In this document: positions 1-4,957 of the stretch, one piece after another
Numbering within the stretch: the stretch's first letter is position 1
Layout: the number at the start of each line of letters is the position of its first letter
Assembly (NCBI GenBank): GCA_017302775.1
Contig: JAFLDC010000213.1
Span: 1-5,423, forward strand
DNA: 5,423 bases
Reading direction: 5' to 3'
DNA from: Sphingomonadales bacterium
GTDB taxonomy: Bacteria; Pseudomonadota; Alphaproteobacteria; Sphingomonadales; Sphingomonadaceae
Translations under genes and position numbers: made by a program
Notes under the pieces: model-generated
What the model was told of the DNA's origin: nothing
What the model saw: only the letters and a program-made list of their open reading frames with translations
Database searches by the model: none

Positions 1-154
1 TATCCGGTCCGGGCACCAGGTTGCGGTAGAGCGTTACGCGGCTCGGCATCGCGGGGCTGTTGAAGCGCGGATCGGCTGCCAATTGCAACTTGGCGAGAAA
101 GTCAGCCATCCTGCCAGGTTTAACCTCGTATCGAAACATCGCGAGAACCGTCAT
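1..154 (-). CDS. Small uncharacterised protein downstream of metF, N-terminal part only
   Basis: Reading leftwards from an ATG at 154-152, an open frame of 51 codons runs off the left edge. The protein starts MTVLAMFRYEV and the visible part ends ...RVTLYRNLVPGPD. A short hydrophobic strand, then a lysine/arginine-rich helix (about residues 13-27), then another strand is the order seen in dimeric alpha/beta-barrel (ferredoxin-like, ABM/NIPSNAP-type) proteins. That fold assignment is inference from pattern only, and I do not recognise a function. The start overlaps the metF stop by 4 nt (ATGA, 154-151). A GGAG Shine-Dalgarno (plus-strand 163-166) sits 8 nt upstream inside metF, so the gene is probably translationally coupled to metF and is the third gene of that operon. 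The gene and its start are likely real; the product is unknown. Confidence 0.72.
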   Translation of the reverse strand, partial: MTVLAMFRYEVKPGRMADFLAKLQLAADPRFNSPAMPSRVTLYRNLVPGPD

Positions 155-1074
155 GCCGTTTGCTCCGGTTGAACTTTGGGTCGCAGGCCGAGCAGGTGGC
201 AGATCGCATAGGTCTGGTCGGCGCGGTTGAGTGTGTAGAAGTGAAAGTCTCGGATGCCGCCCTGGTAGAGTCGCCGGCACAGATCGGCGGCGACCGCCGC
301 AGCAATATGCGAGCGCGGTCCAGGCAGGGCATCCAGTCCTTCAAACAAGCGCATCATCCAGCCAGGGATTTCGGTGTTGCCGCTCATCCGCTTGATCGCC
401 GCGAAATTCGTCACCGGCATGATCCCGGGCAGGATCGGCGCACTGATTCCGGCGGCCAATACCTTGTCGAGGAAGCGGAAATAGGCATCGGTTGAATAAA
501 AGAACTGGGTGATCGCGCGGCTGGCCCCGGCATCAAGCTTGCGCTTGAGGTTATCCAGATCAGCCTCGGCGCTGGCAGCGTCGGGATGGACTTCGGGATA
601 AGCAGCGACCGAGATTTCAAAATCGTGCCGTGCCTTCAGTCCCGCGACCAGCTCAGCGGCACCGGCGTAACCTGCGGGATGCGGCTCGAACCTCCCGCCG
701 GCCTCAGGCGGGGCATCACCGCGTAGCGCGACGATGTGGCGCACCCCGGCTTCCCAATAACGGTCGGCAACGTCGGCAATCTCATCCTTGCTGGCAGCAA
801 CGCAGGTCAGGTGCGCGGCGGGTAGCAGGGCCGTCTCGTTTACGATCCGCGCAACCGTGGCGTGGGTTCGCTCACGGGTTGAGCCGCCCGCCCCATAGGT
901 GACCGAGACGAAGCTCGGATCGAGCGGCGCCAGTTCGACCACGGCATCCCAGAGCTGCCGCTCCATCGCTTCGGTTTTGGGCGGGAAGAATTCGAAGCTG
1001 ACCCGAAAATCGCCTGGGATATTCGAAAACAGCGGACGGTCCTCAACCCCGCGTAACAAGGATGGGGAGTTCAC
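151..1074 (-). CDS. metF: 5,10-methylenetetrahydrofolate reductase (MetF)
   Basis: This is a 307-aa flavoprotein of the bacterial MTHFR family, which reduces 5,10-methylene-THF to 5-methyl-THF using FAD and NAD(P)H. The product supplies the methyl group for methionine synthesis in the cytoplasm. Length fits the family (about 290-310 aa, no C-terminal regulatory domain). Motifs lie in order along the TIM barrel: SFEFFPPK with the catalytic Glu28, FVSVTYGAGGSTRERT (Thr59/Tyr60), LTCVAAS, VALRGD with Asp120 that tunes the flavin, AYPEVHP (158-164), ITQFFY with folate-contacting Gln190, and LPGIMP. Glu28, Thr59 and Asp120 fall at the same numbers as in E. coli MetF, which supports the chosen start. 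That start is GTG (1074-1072), overlapping the upstream stop as GTGA, with AAAGGA 9 nt before it (plus-strand 1084-1089). It is the second gene of the operon, between an ArsR-methyltransferase fusion and a small unknown protein. No missing key residue was seen. Confidence 0.97.
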   Translation of the reverse strand: MNSPSLLRGVEDRPLFSNIPGDFRVSFEFFPPKTEAMERQLWDAVVELAPLDPSFVSVTYGAGGSTRERTHATVARIVNETALLPAAHLTCVAASKDEIADVADRYWEAGVRHIVALRGDAPPEAGGRFEPHPAGYAGAAELVAGLKARHDFEISVAAYPEVHPDAASAEADLDNLKRKLDAGASRAITQFFYSTDAYFRFLDKVLAAGISAPILPGIMPVTNFAAIKRMSGNTEIPGWMMRLFEGLDALPGPRSHIAAAVAADLCRRLYQGGIRDFHFYTLNRADQTYAICHLLGLRPKVQPEQTA

Positions 1075-2081
1075 TTGGTGGGTTCCTTTACTGGGATGGC
1101 GGCCATGCCTGCCGCGGTATGAATGTCGGCGAGGCGCCGCCCGGTCCAGATTTTCACGGTCAGCGGCTTGCCTGGCAGCGCGACCGGTGGAGCGGCCTGA
1201 AAACCGGCATTGGCCAGCAGCCCCAGCATCTGCTTGTCGGTGAAGCCTAGCCGGGCATGAGCATGCTGGCTGCGCAGTTCCTCACGGTCGTGCGCGGCGA
1301 AATCGACGATCGCGATGATTCCTCCGCTGCGGCAAACCCGTGCTGCTTCAGCCAGTGCGGGTTCCGGTTCCTGAGCATAGTGCAGCACCTGGTGAAACAC
1401 GACGGTATCGAACATGGCGTCGGCAAAAGGCAGGTCGGTAAAGTCGCCCTGAACCAACGCCAGCCGCGCCGCCGGGAAATCCTGCAGTCGGGTGCGCGCG
1501 AGACGGAGCATTTCCGGGCTTTTGTCAAAACCGGTGACGCGCCCGGCGTGAGGGGCAAGCAGTTCTGCAATCCGCCCGGTTCCGGTGCCGATATCCAGCA
1601 GGCTGCCAAGATCATTTCCGCCCAGAACCTTGAGCAGGGCCGCTTCGACCGGGGCATCCGGGCTGTGCAGCCCGCGCAGCTTGTCCCATTCGTCGGCATG
1701 GCGAGCGAAGTAGGTTTGGGCCGCGTTTTCGCGCGCAGCGCGGATTGCCGCAAGATGCCGACGGTCCTCCGCGCAGCGGGCGGCGAACTGCGGGTCGCCT
1801 TCCTCAGCGGTGGCGAGCAGCCGCGCGGCCGCCGAACCAAGCGGCGGAGCGCGGCCTTCCCCGATCGCGCTGCGGAGGAACACCCACGATCCCTCCTTGT
1901 GGCGTTCGGCCAAGCCAGCATCGCAAAGGATCCGGATGTGGCGCGAAACGCGTGGCTGGCTTTGCCCCAGCACTTGCGCCAGTTCCCCCACCGCCAGCTC
2001 CATCGCTGCCAGCAACCGCATGATCCTGAGCCGGGTTGGGTCAGCCAGGGCGCGCAAGGTGGGTTCGATCCGCATCGCCAT
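1071..2081 (-). CDS. ArsR-family winged-helix regulator fused to a SAM-dependent methyltransferase domain (SahR-like)
   Basis: This is a 336-aa two-domain protein. Residues about 6-70 are an ArsR/SmtB winged helix: LADPTRLRIMRLL, then ELAQVLGQSQPRVSRHIRIL as the helix-turn-helix, then a wing around EGSWVF. The ELCVCDL metal site of metal sensors is absent (the stretch reads ELAVGEL), so it is unlikely to sense metal. After a linker, residues about 120-300 form a class I methyltransferase of the UbiE/Methyltransf_11 type. They show motif I LLDIGTGTG (161-169), acidic Asp186 after strand 2, GDFTDLPF (212-219), and a final strand after GGIIAIVDF. The protein comes first in the metF operon, behind a palindromic operator. 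ArsR-type SahR proteins controlling SAM-cycle genes are known in Proteobacteria, so I infer a regulator of methionine metabolism that binds SAM or S-adenosylhomocysteine in the C-terminal domain. Whether that domain is catalytic is unknown. ATG at 2081 and ATG at 2075 (Met3) are both possible starts; there is no clear Shine-Dalgarno. Confidence 0.9.
   Translation of the reverse strand: MAMRIEPTLRALADPTRLRIMRLLAAMELAVGELAQVLGQSQPRVSRHIRILCDAGLAERHKEGSWVFLRSAIGEGRAPPLGSAAARLLATAEEGDPQFAARCAEDRRHLAAIRAARENAAQTYFARHADEWDKLRGLHSPDAPVEAALLKVLGGNDLGSLLDIGTGTGRIAELLAPHAGRVTGFDKSPEMLRLARTRLQDFPAARLALVQGDFTDLPFADAMFDTVVFHQVLHYAQEPEPALAEAARVCRSGGIIAIVDFAAHDREELRSQHAHARLGFTDKQMLGLLANAGFQAAPPVALPGKPLTVKIWTGRRLADIHTAAGMAAIPVKEPTK
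1084..1089 (-). promoter_or_regulatory. Ribosome binding site of metF
   Basis: AAAGGA on the minus strand lies 9 nt before the GTG at 1074, inside the last codons of the upstream regulator gene. It supports the non-ATG start of metF and independent re-initiation at the GTGA overlap. Confidence 0.6.
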
Positions 2082-2083
2082 AT

Positions 2084-2112
2084 CATATAAAGAAATCTTT
2101 ATATCCGATCAA
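2084..2112 (-). promoter_or_regulatory. Candidate promoter of the regulator-metF operon
   Basis: On the minus strand, TTGATC (2112-2107) and TATATG (2089-2084) are separated by exactly 17 bp. Each matches 4 of 6 consensus sigma70 positions. Transcription would then start around 2078-2076, at or just ahead of the start codons, which would give a leaderless or nearly leaderless mRNA. This would favour the ATG at 2075 over that at 2081. The operator lies within this promoter. Confidence 0.4.
2085..2104. promoter_or_regulatory. 20-bp palindromic operator, probable binding site of the ArsR-type regulator
   Basis: ATATAAAGA-AA-TCTTTATAT is an inverted repeat with perfect 9-bp arms and a 2-bp centre. 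It stands out as AT-rich in GC-rich surroundings. It ends 3 bp before the ATG of the regulator gene and fills the gap between the candidate -35 and -10 boxes, where a bound dimer would block RNA polymerase. Size and symmetry suit an ArsR-type dimer. From memory it resembles the SahR-type sites proposed for alphaproteobacterial methionine genes; I could not check this. Confidence 0.72.
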
Positions 2113-2142
2113 CCGCCAAGAACGAAAATTGCGCGATGAAGG

Positions 2143-2171
2143 TTGGCAGCCAAATCCGACGCGGCTAGAAC
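2143..2171 (+). promoter_or_regulatory. Candidate promoter of the first lipoprotein gene
   Basis: TTGGCA (2143-2148, 5 of 6 to the -35 consensus) and TAGAAC (2166-2171, 4 of 6 to the -10 consensus) are separated by 17 bp. Transcription would begin near 2178, giving a leader of about 47 nt before the ATG at 2226. The remainder of the divergent region (2105-2142 and 2172-2211) shows nothing else I can name. Confidence 0.42.
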
Positions 2172-2225
2172 ACCCCCATTAGCGGCACTTTCGCCGCCGG
2201 GCCGCGATCCGGAAAGGTTGATTGC

Positions 2226-2447
2226 ATGAAGAAGATTTTTACCCTGGCGTTTGCATCGACGGTTGCCCTGGCGCTGGCCGCATGTGGCAGCTCTGAATCC
2301 GCCAAGGAGCAGGCCGAGGCAGACAGCGTTGAACTGCCGGCGGAAGAAGCGGTGGGTGATGTGGCGGCAACGCCGGTCGCCGATGCTTCGGCTGCCCCGG
2401 GTGCCGAGGCGGCTGCAACTGACGCCGCAGGCGCCGCCAAGCCCTGA
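2226..2447 (+). CDS. Small Ala/Glu-rich lipoprotein
   Basis: This is a 73-aa protein with a textbook lipoprotein signal: a positively charged start (MKKIF), a hydrophobic core (residues 5-17) and the lipobox LAAC with Cys20 as the predicted lipidation site. After processing only about 54 residues remain. They are rich in Ala and Glu/Asp and almost free of aromatic residues, with a short conserved-looking patch SVELPAEEAV, and are probably disordered. GAAAGG (2212-2217) lies 8 nt before the ATG, so the start is well supported. The gene has its own candidate promoter upstream and a strong hairpin after the stop, so it may form a single-gene transcript. It would sit on the periplasmic side of the inner membrane or in the outer membrane. 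Function is not recognisable; proteins of this kind are usually annotated as hypothetical. Confidence 0.85.
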   Translation: MKKIFTLAFASTVALALAACGSSESAKEQAEADSVELPAEEAVGDVAATPVADASAAPGAEAAATDAAGAAKP

Positions 2448-2470
2448 TCCGGCCTTCCCGGCCGATCGGT

Positions 2471-2503
2471 GAAGCGGGCGCGGGGCAATACCGCGCCCGC
2501 TTC
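2471..2503 (+). terminator. GC-rich hairpin, probable intrinsic terminator of the first lipoprotein gene
   Basis: A perfect 13-bp stem (GAAGCGGGCGCGG, 2471-2483, with CCGCGCCCGCTTC, 2491-2503) closes a 7-nt loop. It starts 23 nt after the stop codon. The following tract, CGCTTTCT, is only weakly T-rich, so termination may be partial and some read-through into the second lipoprotein gene is possible. Confidence 0.65.
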
Positions 2504-2534
2504 CGCTTTCTGAAGCGCACGCTATGGTGCGGCG

Positions 2535-2786
2535 ATGCGTAAGATTTCGATGATTCCGATCCTTGCCACGGTGCTGCTGCTTGCTGCTTGCGGCGACGAT
2601 ACCCGCGAAGCCGGCGGTGTAACCCGCGGCGAAGCGGACGCCCTTGATGACGCCGCCGAGATGGTTGAGCAACAGCGCTTGCCCGCTGATGCCGTCGCTG
2701 TGCCCCCGGCGGCAACCGACGCTGGCGAGGCTGCCAGACCTGCCGGTGCATCCACCGAAAAGGGCGCGGGAAAGCCTGGCGGTTGA
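2535..2786 (+). CDS. Second small lipoprotein
   Basis: This is an 83-aa protein. MRKISMIPILATVLLLAAC is a lipoprotein signal peptide with the lipobox LAAC and Cys19 as the lipid anchor. The mature part starts CGDDTREAGG, continues with a predicted amphipathic helix GEADALDDAAEMVEQQRL (about residues 32-49), and ends in a Pro/Ala/Gly-rich tail. The helical patch looks more constrained than the tail and may be the functional part. There is no good Shine-Dalgarno before the ATG at 2535; the signal peptide fixes the reading frame and makes this start the natural one. The gene lies 87 bp after the first lipoprotein gene, beyond the hairpin, and 64 bp before the SDR gene. I do not recognise a function. 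Confidence that it is a real gene comes from the signal peptide and lipobox. Confidence 0.8.
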   Translation: MRKISMIPILATVLLLAACGDDTREAGGVTRGEADALDDAAEMVEQQRLPADAVAVPPAATDAGEAARPAGASTEKGAGKPGG

Positions 2787-2811
2787 TTTTGGCGGCAGCC
2801 TCCCTAAGGGA

Positions 2812-2827
2812 TTAAGCGATCGATTAA
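2812..2827. promoter_or_regulatory. Near-palindrome upstream of the acyl-CoA operon, candidate operator
   Basis: TTAAGCGATCGATTAA is a 16-bp inverted repeat with a perfect CGATCG core and TTAA ends, broken by one mismatched pair (G2816/A2823). It also contains a direct repeat of GATTAA (2810-2815 and 2822-2827). It lies 23 bp before the SDR start codon and just ahead of its Shine-Dalgarno, a usual place for a local repressor. No regulator gene for it is visible in the window. Confidence 0.35.
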
Positions 2828-2832
2828 AAAAC

Positions 2833-2838
2833 GGAGGA
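2833..2838 (+). promoter_or_regulatory. Ribosome binding site of the SDR gene
   Basis: GGAGGA lies 12 nt before the ATG at 2851. A second, weaker GAGG (2845-2848) lies 8 nt before the in-frame ATG at 2857. Both point to a start here rather than at any upstream in-frame codon inside the lipoprotein gene. The choice between the two ATGs changes only two residues. Confidence 0.6.
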
Positions 2839-2850
2839 TTCGCCGAGGCC

Positions 2851-3765
2851 ATGGGTATGCTTGAAGGCAAGGTTGTGGCAGTGACGGGCGCCGGGCGCGG
2901 CGTGGGGCGCGAGATTGCGCTGCTGTGCGCAAGACATGGTGCAGCGGTTGTCGTCAATGATCCAGGTGTCGGCGGCGGCGGTGAAGGGGGAGAAGCTGGC
3001 CCGGCTGAACAGACGGTCGCTGATATTGTCGCAGCGGGCGGCAAGGCCTGGGCCAATCTGGCTTCGGTCGCCGATCCGGCGGGCGCGCAATCGATCATTG
3101 AGGACGCGGTGCAACGGTTCGGCCGGATCGATGCGGTAGTCAACAATGCCGGAATTCTGCGGGATGCGATCTGGCACAAGATGAGCCATGAAGATTGGCG
3201 CGCGGTAATCGACGTGCATCTCAATGGTGCCTTCTATGTTTCCAAGGCCGCGACTCCGTATTTCCGTGAACAGCAGAGCGGCAGCTTCATTCACTTCACC
3301 AGCACCTCGGGTCTGATCGGCAATATTGGCCAGGCGAATTATTCTGCCGCCAAGCTTGGCATCGTCGGGCTGTCGCAATCGATCGCGCTTGATATGGCCC
3401 GGGCCGGGGTCCGCTCGAACTGCATTGCACCCTTTGCGTGGAGCCGCATGACAGCCTCGATTCCGGCTGAAACGCCCGAACAGAAGGAGCGGGTGGAGCG
3501 ATTGAAGACGATGAGTGCGGACAAGATCGCGCCGCTGGTTGTCTATCTGGCTTCCGATGCCGCAGTGGGCGTATCGAACCAGATATTCTCCGTCCGCAAG
3601 AACGAGATCGTGCTCTACAACAAGCCGCGACCGGTGCGATCGATGACCAAGATCGAAGGTTGGACCCCGGAAGCGATCGCGGATGAACTGATCCCGGCGT
3701 TCAAACCCAGCATGGCCCGCAGCGACGAGGTTTCGGCGCACGTCTTCCCTTACGATCCGATCTGA
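2851..3765 (+). CDS. SDR-family oxidoreductase, probable 3-hydroxyacyl-CoA dehydrogenase type
   Basis: This is a 304-aa short-chain dehydrogenase/reductase with a Rossmann fold and NAD(P) cofactor. It shows TGAGRGVG (12-19, cofactor binding), Asp37 at the end of strand 2 (favours NAD over NADP), NNAG (98-101), and the catalytic Ser151, Tyr164 and Lys168 in STSG...YSAAK. The position of the usual fourth catalytic residue, Asn, is His123 in VHLNGAF. The Gly-rich loop after VVVNDPG and the VHLxGxF pattern resemble the dehydrogenase domain of peroxisomal-type multifunctional enzyme 2. The tail of about 50 residues (QIFSVRKNEIVLYNKPRP...EGWTPE) is longer than in classical SDRs. The gene is followed 13 nt later by an acyl-CoA dehydrogenase and then a CoA transferase, so oxidation of a 3-hydroxyacyl-CoA or related alcohol in a degradation pathway is the best inference. 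The substrate cannot be told from sequence. Start chosen from GGAGGA at 2833; ATG at 2857 is an alternative. Confidence 0.9.
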   Translation: MGMLEGKVVAVTGAGRGVGREIALLCARHGAAVVVNDPGVGGGGEGGEAGPAEQTVADIVAAGGKAWANLASVADPAGAQSIIEDAVQRFGRIDAVVNNAGILRDAIWHKMSHEDWRAVIDVHLNGAFYVSKAATPYFREQQSGSFIHFTSTSGLIGNIGQANYSAAKLGIVGLSQSIALDMARAGVRSNCIAPFAWSRMTASIPAETPEQKERVERLKTMSADKIAPLVVYLASDAAVGVSNQIFSVRKNEIVLYNKPRPVRSMTKIEGWTPEAIADELIPAFKPSMARSDEVSAHVFPYDPI

Positions 3766-3769
3766 GGAG
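3764..3769 (+). promoter_or_regulatory. Ribosome binding site of the acyl-CoA dehydrogenase gene
   Basis: GAGGAG overlaps the SDR stop codon (TGAGGAG) and stands 9 nt before the ATG at 3779. A ribosome terminating on the first gene is placed directly on the second, so the two are likely co-transcribed and coupled. Confidence 0.7.
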
Positions 3770-3778
3770 CATCCGACC

Positions 3779-4954
3779 ATGAATCCCGGCATGGATTCCG
3801 AAGTCTTCGCCCAGTTCATCGAACAACTGCGCCGTTATGTCCGTGACCGGCTGATACCGGCTGAGGAAGAGGTGATCGCCGCGGACGCGATCCCCGCCGA
3901 TATCCTGCAGGAAATGCGCGGCATGGGACTGTTCGGGATTACCATCCCGGAAGAGTTCGGTGGCGCGGGTATGAATATCAGCCAGTATATCGAGACGGTA
4001 AAGCAGCTGAGCTATGCCTCGCCCGCCTACCGCTCGACCATTTCGATCAACATCGGCATGACCGGGTCGGCGATAAAGAACTTCGGCACACCCGAACAGA
4101 AGGCCGAATGGCTGCCGCGCATCGCCAGCGGTGAAATTGCCTGCTTCGGTCTGACCGAACCTGGTTCGGGTTCCGACAGCGCGGCGATGCAAACGAGCGC
4201 AGCACGCGACGGCAACGGCTACAAACTCAACGGTACCAAGCGTTACATCACCAACAGTCCCAATGCGAAAATCGGGCTGATCATGGCCCGCACCAGCAAG
4301 GAAGCGTTGCCCAAGAACGCCCACGTGTCTGCTTTCATTGTCGACATGGCAACGCCTGGCATTACCATCGGCAAGCCCGACAAGAAGATGGGCCAGTCAG
4401 GCGCGCACATTGCCGACGTCATCATGGAAGATGTGCACATTCCCGGTTCCGCACTGGTCGGCGGGGAGGAAGGCCGTGGCTTTCAGATCGCAATGCAGAG
4501 CCTTGATAACGGGCGACTCTCGGTAGCGGGCATGAGCGTGGGGATGGGGCGCCGCGCCCTCGATACTGCGATCCGCTACGCCACCGAACGCAAGGCCTTT
4601 GGCGAGCCGATTGCGAATTTCCAGCTGATCCAGGCCATGCTGGCGGACAGCGAGGCGGAACTTTATGCCGCTGAATGCATGATCGCTGACGCCTGTGCCC
4701 GGGCTGACCGGGGCGAGAATATCCTGCGCAAGGCTGCGGCTGCCAAACTGTTCGCTTCGGAAACCTGCGGGCGGGTGGTTGATCGCTGCGTCCAGATCTA
4801 CGGCGGGGCCGGCTATCTTGCCGAATATCCGGCGGAACGCTTTTTCCGCGATGCGCGGATCTTGCGGATCTACGAAGGCACCAGCCAGATCATGCAGTTG
4901 CAGATCGCCAAGCATCTGCTGCGCGAGTCTCAGCGCGAAGGAGCGGTCTGGTAA
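3779..4954 (+). CDS. Acyl-CoA dehydrogenase
   Basis: This is a 391-aa FAD enzyme introducing a trans-2,3 double bond into an acyl-CoA and passing electrons to electron-transfer flavoprotein. All three domains are present at the usual length. There is an N-terminal helical domain, a middle beta domain with FGLTEPGSGSD (123-133) and the flavin-side segment TKRYITNS (153-160), and a C-terminal helical domain. The last contains LDNGR (242-246), RKAFGEPIANFQLIQ (271-285), QIYGGAGYLAEYPAERFFRD and IYEGTSQIM. Glu366 in IYEGT is the expected catalytic base, at the position used by short-chain, medium-chain and glutaryl-type enzymes rather than the isovaleryl/long-chain position. Chain length or branching of the substrate cannot be read from the sequence. 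It is the middle gene of a probable SDR, dehydrogenase, CoA transferase operon. The start has a strong ribosome site overlapping the previous stop. Nothing is broken or missing. Confidence 0.95.
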   Translation: MNPGMDSEVFAQFIEQLRRYVRDRLIPAEEEVIAADAIPADILQEMRGMGLFGITIPEEFGGAGMNISQYIETVKQLSYASPAYRSTISINIGMTGSAIKNFGTPEQKAEWLPRIASGEIACFGLTEPGSGSDSAAMQTSAARDGNGYKLNGTKRYITNSPNAKIGLIMARTSKEALPKNAHVSAFIVDMATPGITIGKPDKKMGQSGAHIADVIMEDVHIPGSALVGGEEGRGFQIAMQSLDNGRLSVAGMSVGMGRRALDTAIRYATERKAFGEPIANFQLIQAMLADSEAELYAAECMIADACARADRGENILRKAAAAKLFASETCGRVVDRCVQIYGGAGYLAEYPAERFFRDARILRIYEGTSQIMQLQIAKHLLRESQREGAVW

Positions 4955-4957
4955 GCC

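Noticed and set aside
1247..2086. Minus-strand open frame of 279 codons in another frame of the ArsR-methyltransferase gene
   Set aside because: It is rich in Cys, Trp and Arg and matches no family; it is a frame shadow of the real gene.
1257..2090. Plus-strand open frame of 277 codons opposite the ArsR-methyltransferase gene
   Set aside because: The opposite strand codes for a protein with clear domains. The plus-strand product has no recognisable motif and a composition typical of antisense frames in GC-rich DNA.
2085..2104. Palindrome read as an intrinsic terminator
   Set aside because: The stem is AT-rich with only a 2-nt centre, so it cannot form a good hairpin loop. It lies at a start codon, not after a gene, so an operator fits far better.
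2787..2811. Sigma70-type promoter directly upstream of the SDR gene (TTGGCG at 2789)
   Set aside because: No acceptable -10 box at 16-18 bp spacing. The operon must have a promoter or read-through, but I could not place it.
2644..2850. N-terminal extension of the SDR reading frame by 69 codons
   Set aside because: It lies mostly inside the second lipoprotein gene in another frame, is Pro/Arg-rich, and lies before the ribosome site at 2833. SDR proteins begin just before the EGKVVAVTGAG strand.
2109..3224. Minus-strand open frame of 371 codons covering both lipoproteins and the SDR start
   Set aside because: Low-complexity Ser/Pro/Ala/Arg product, antisense to three genes with signal peptides or catalytic motifs.
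2824..3819. Minus-strand open frame of 331 codons opposite the SDR gene
   Set aside because: Arg/His-rich product without domain pattern; antisense to the SDR with its intact catalytic triad.
3701..4324. Minus-strand open frame of 207 codons opposite the acyl-CoA dehydrogenase gene
   Set aside because: Antisense shadow of a protein with all family signatures.
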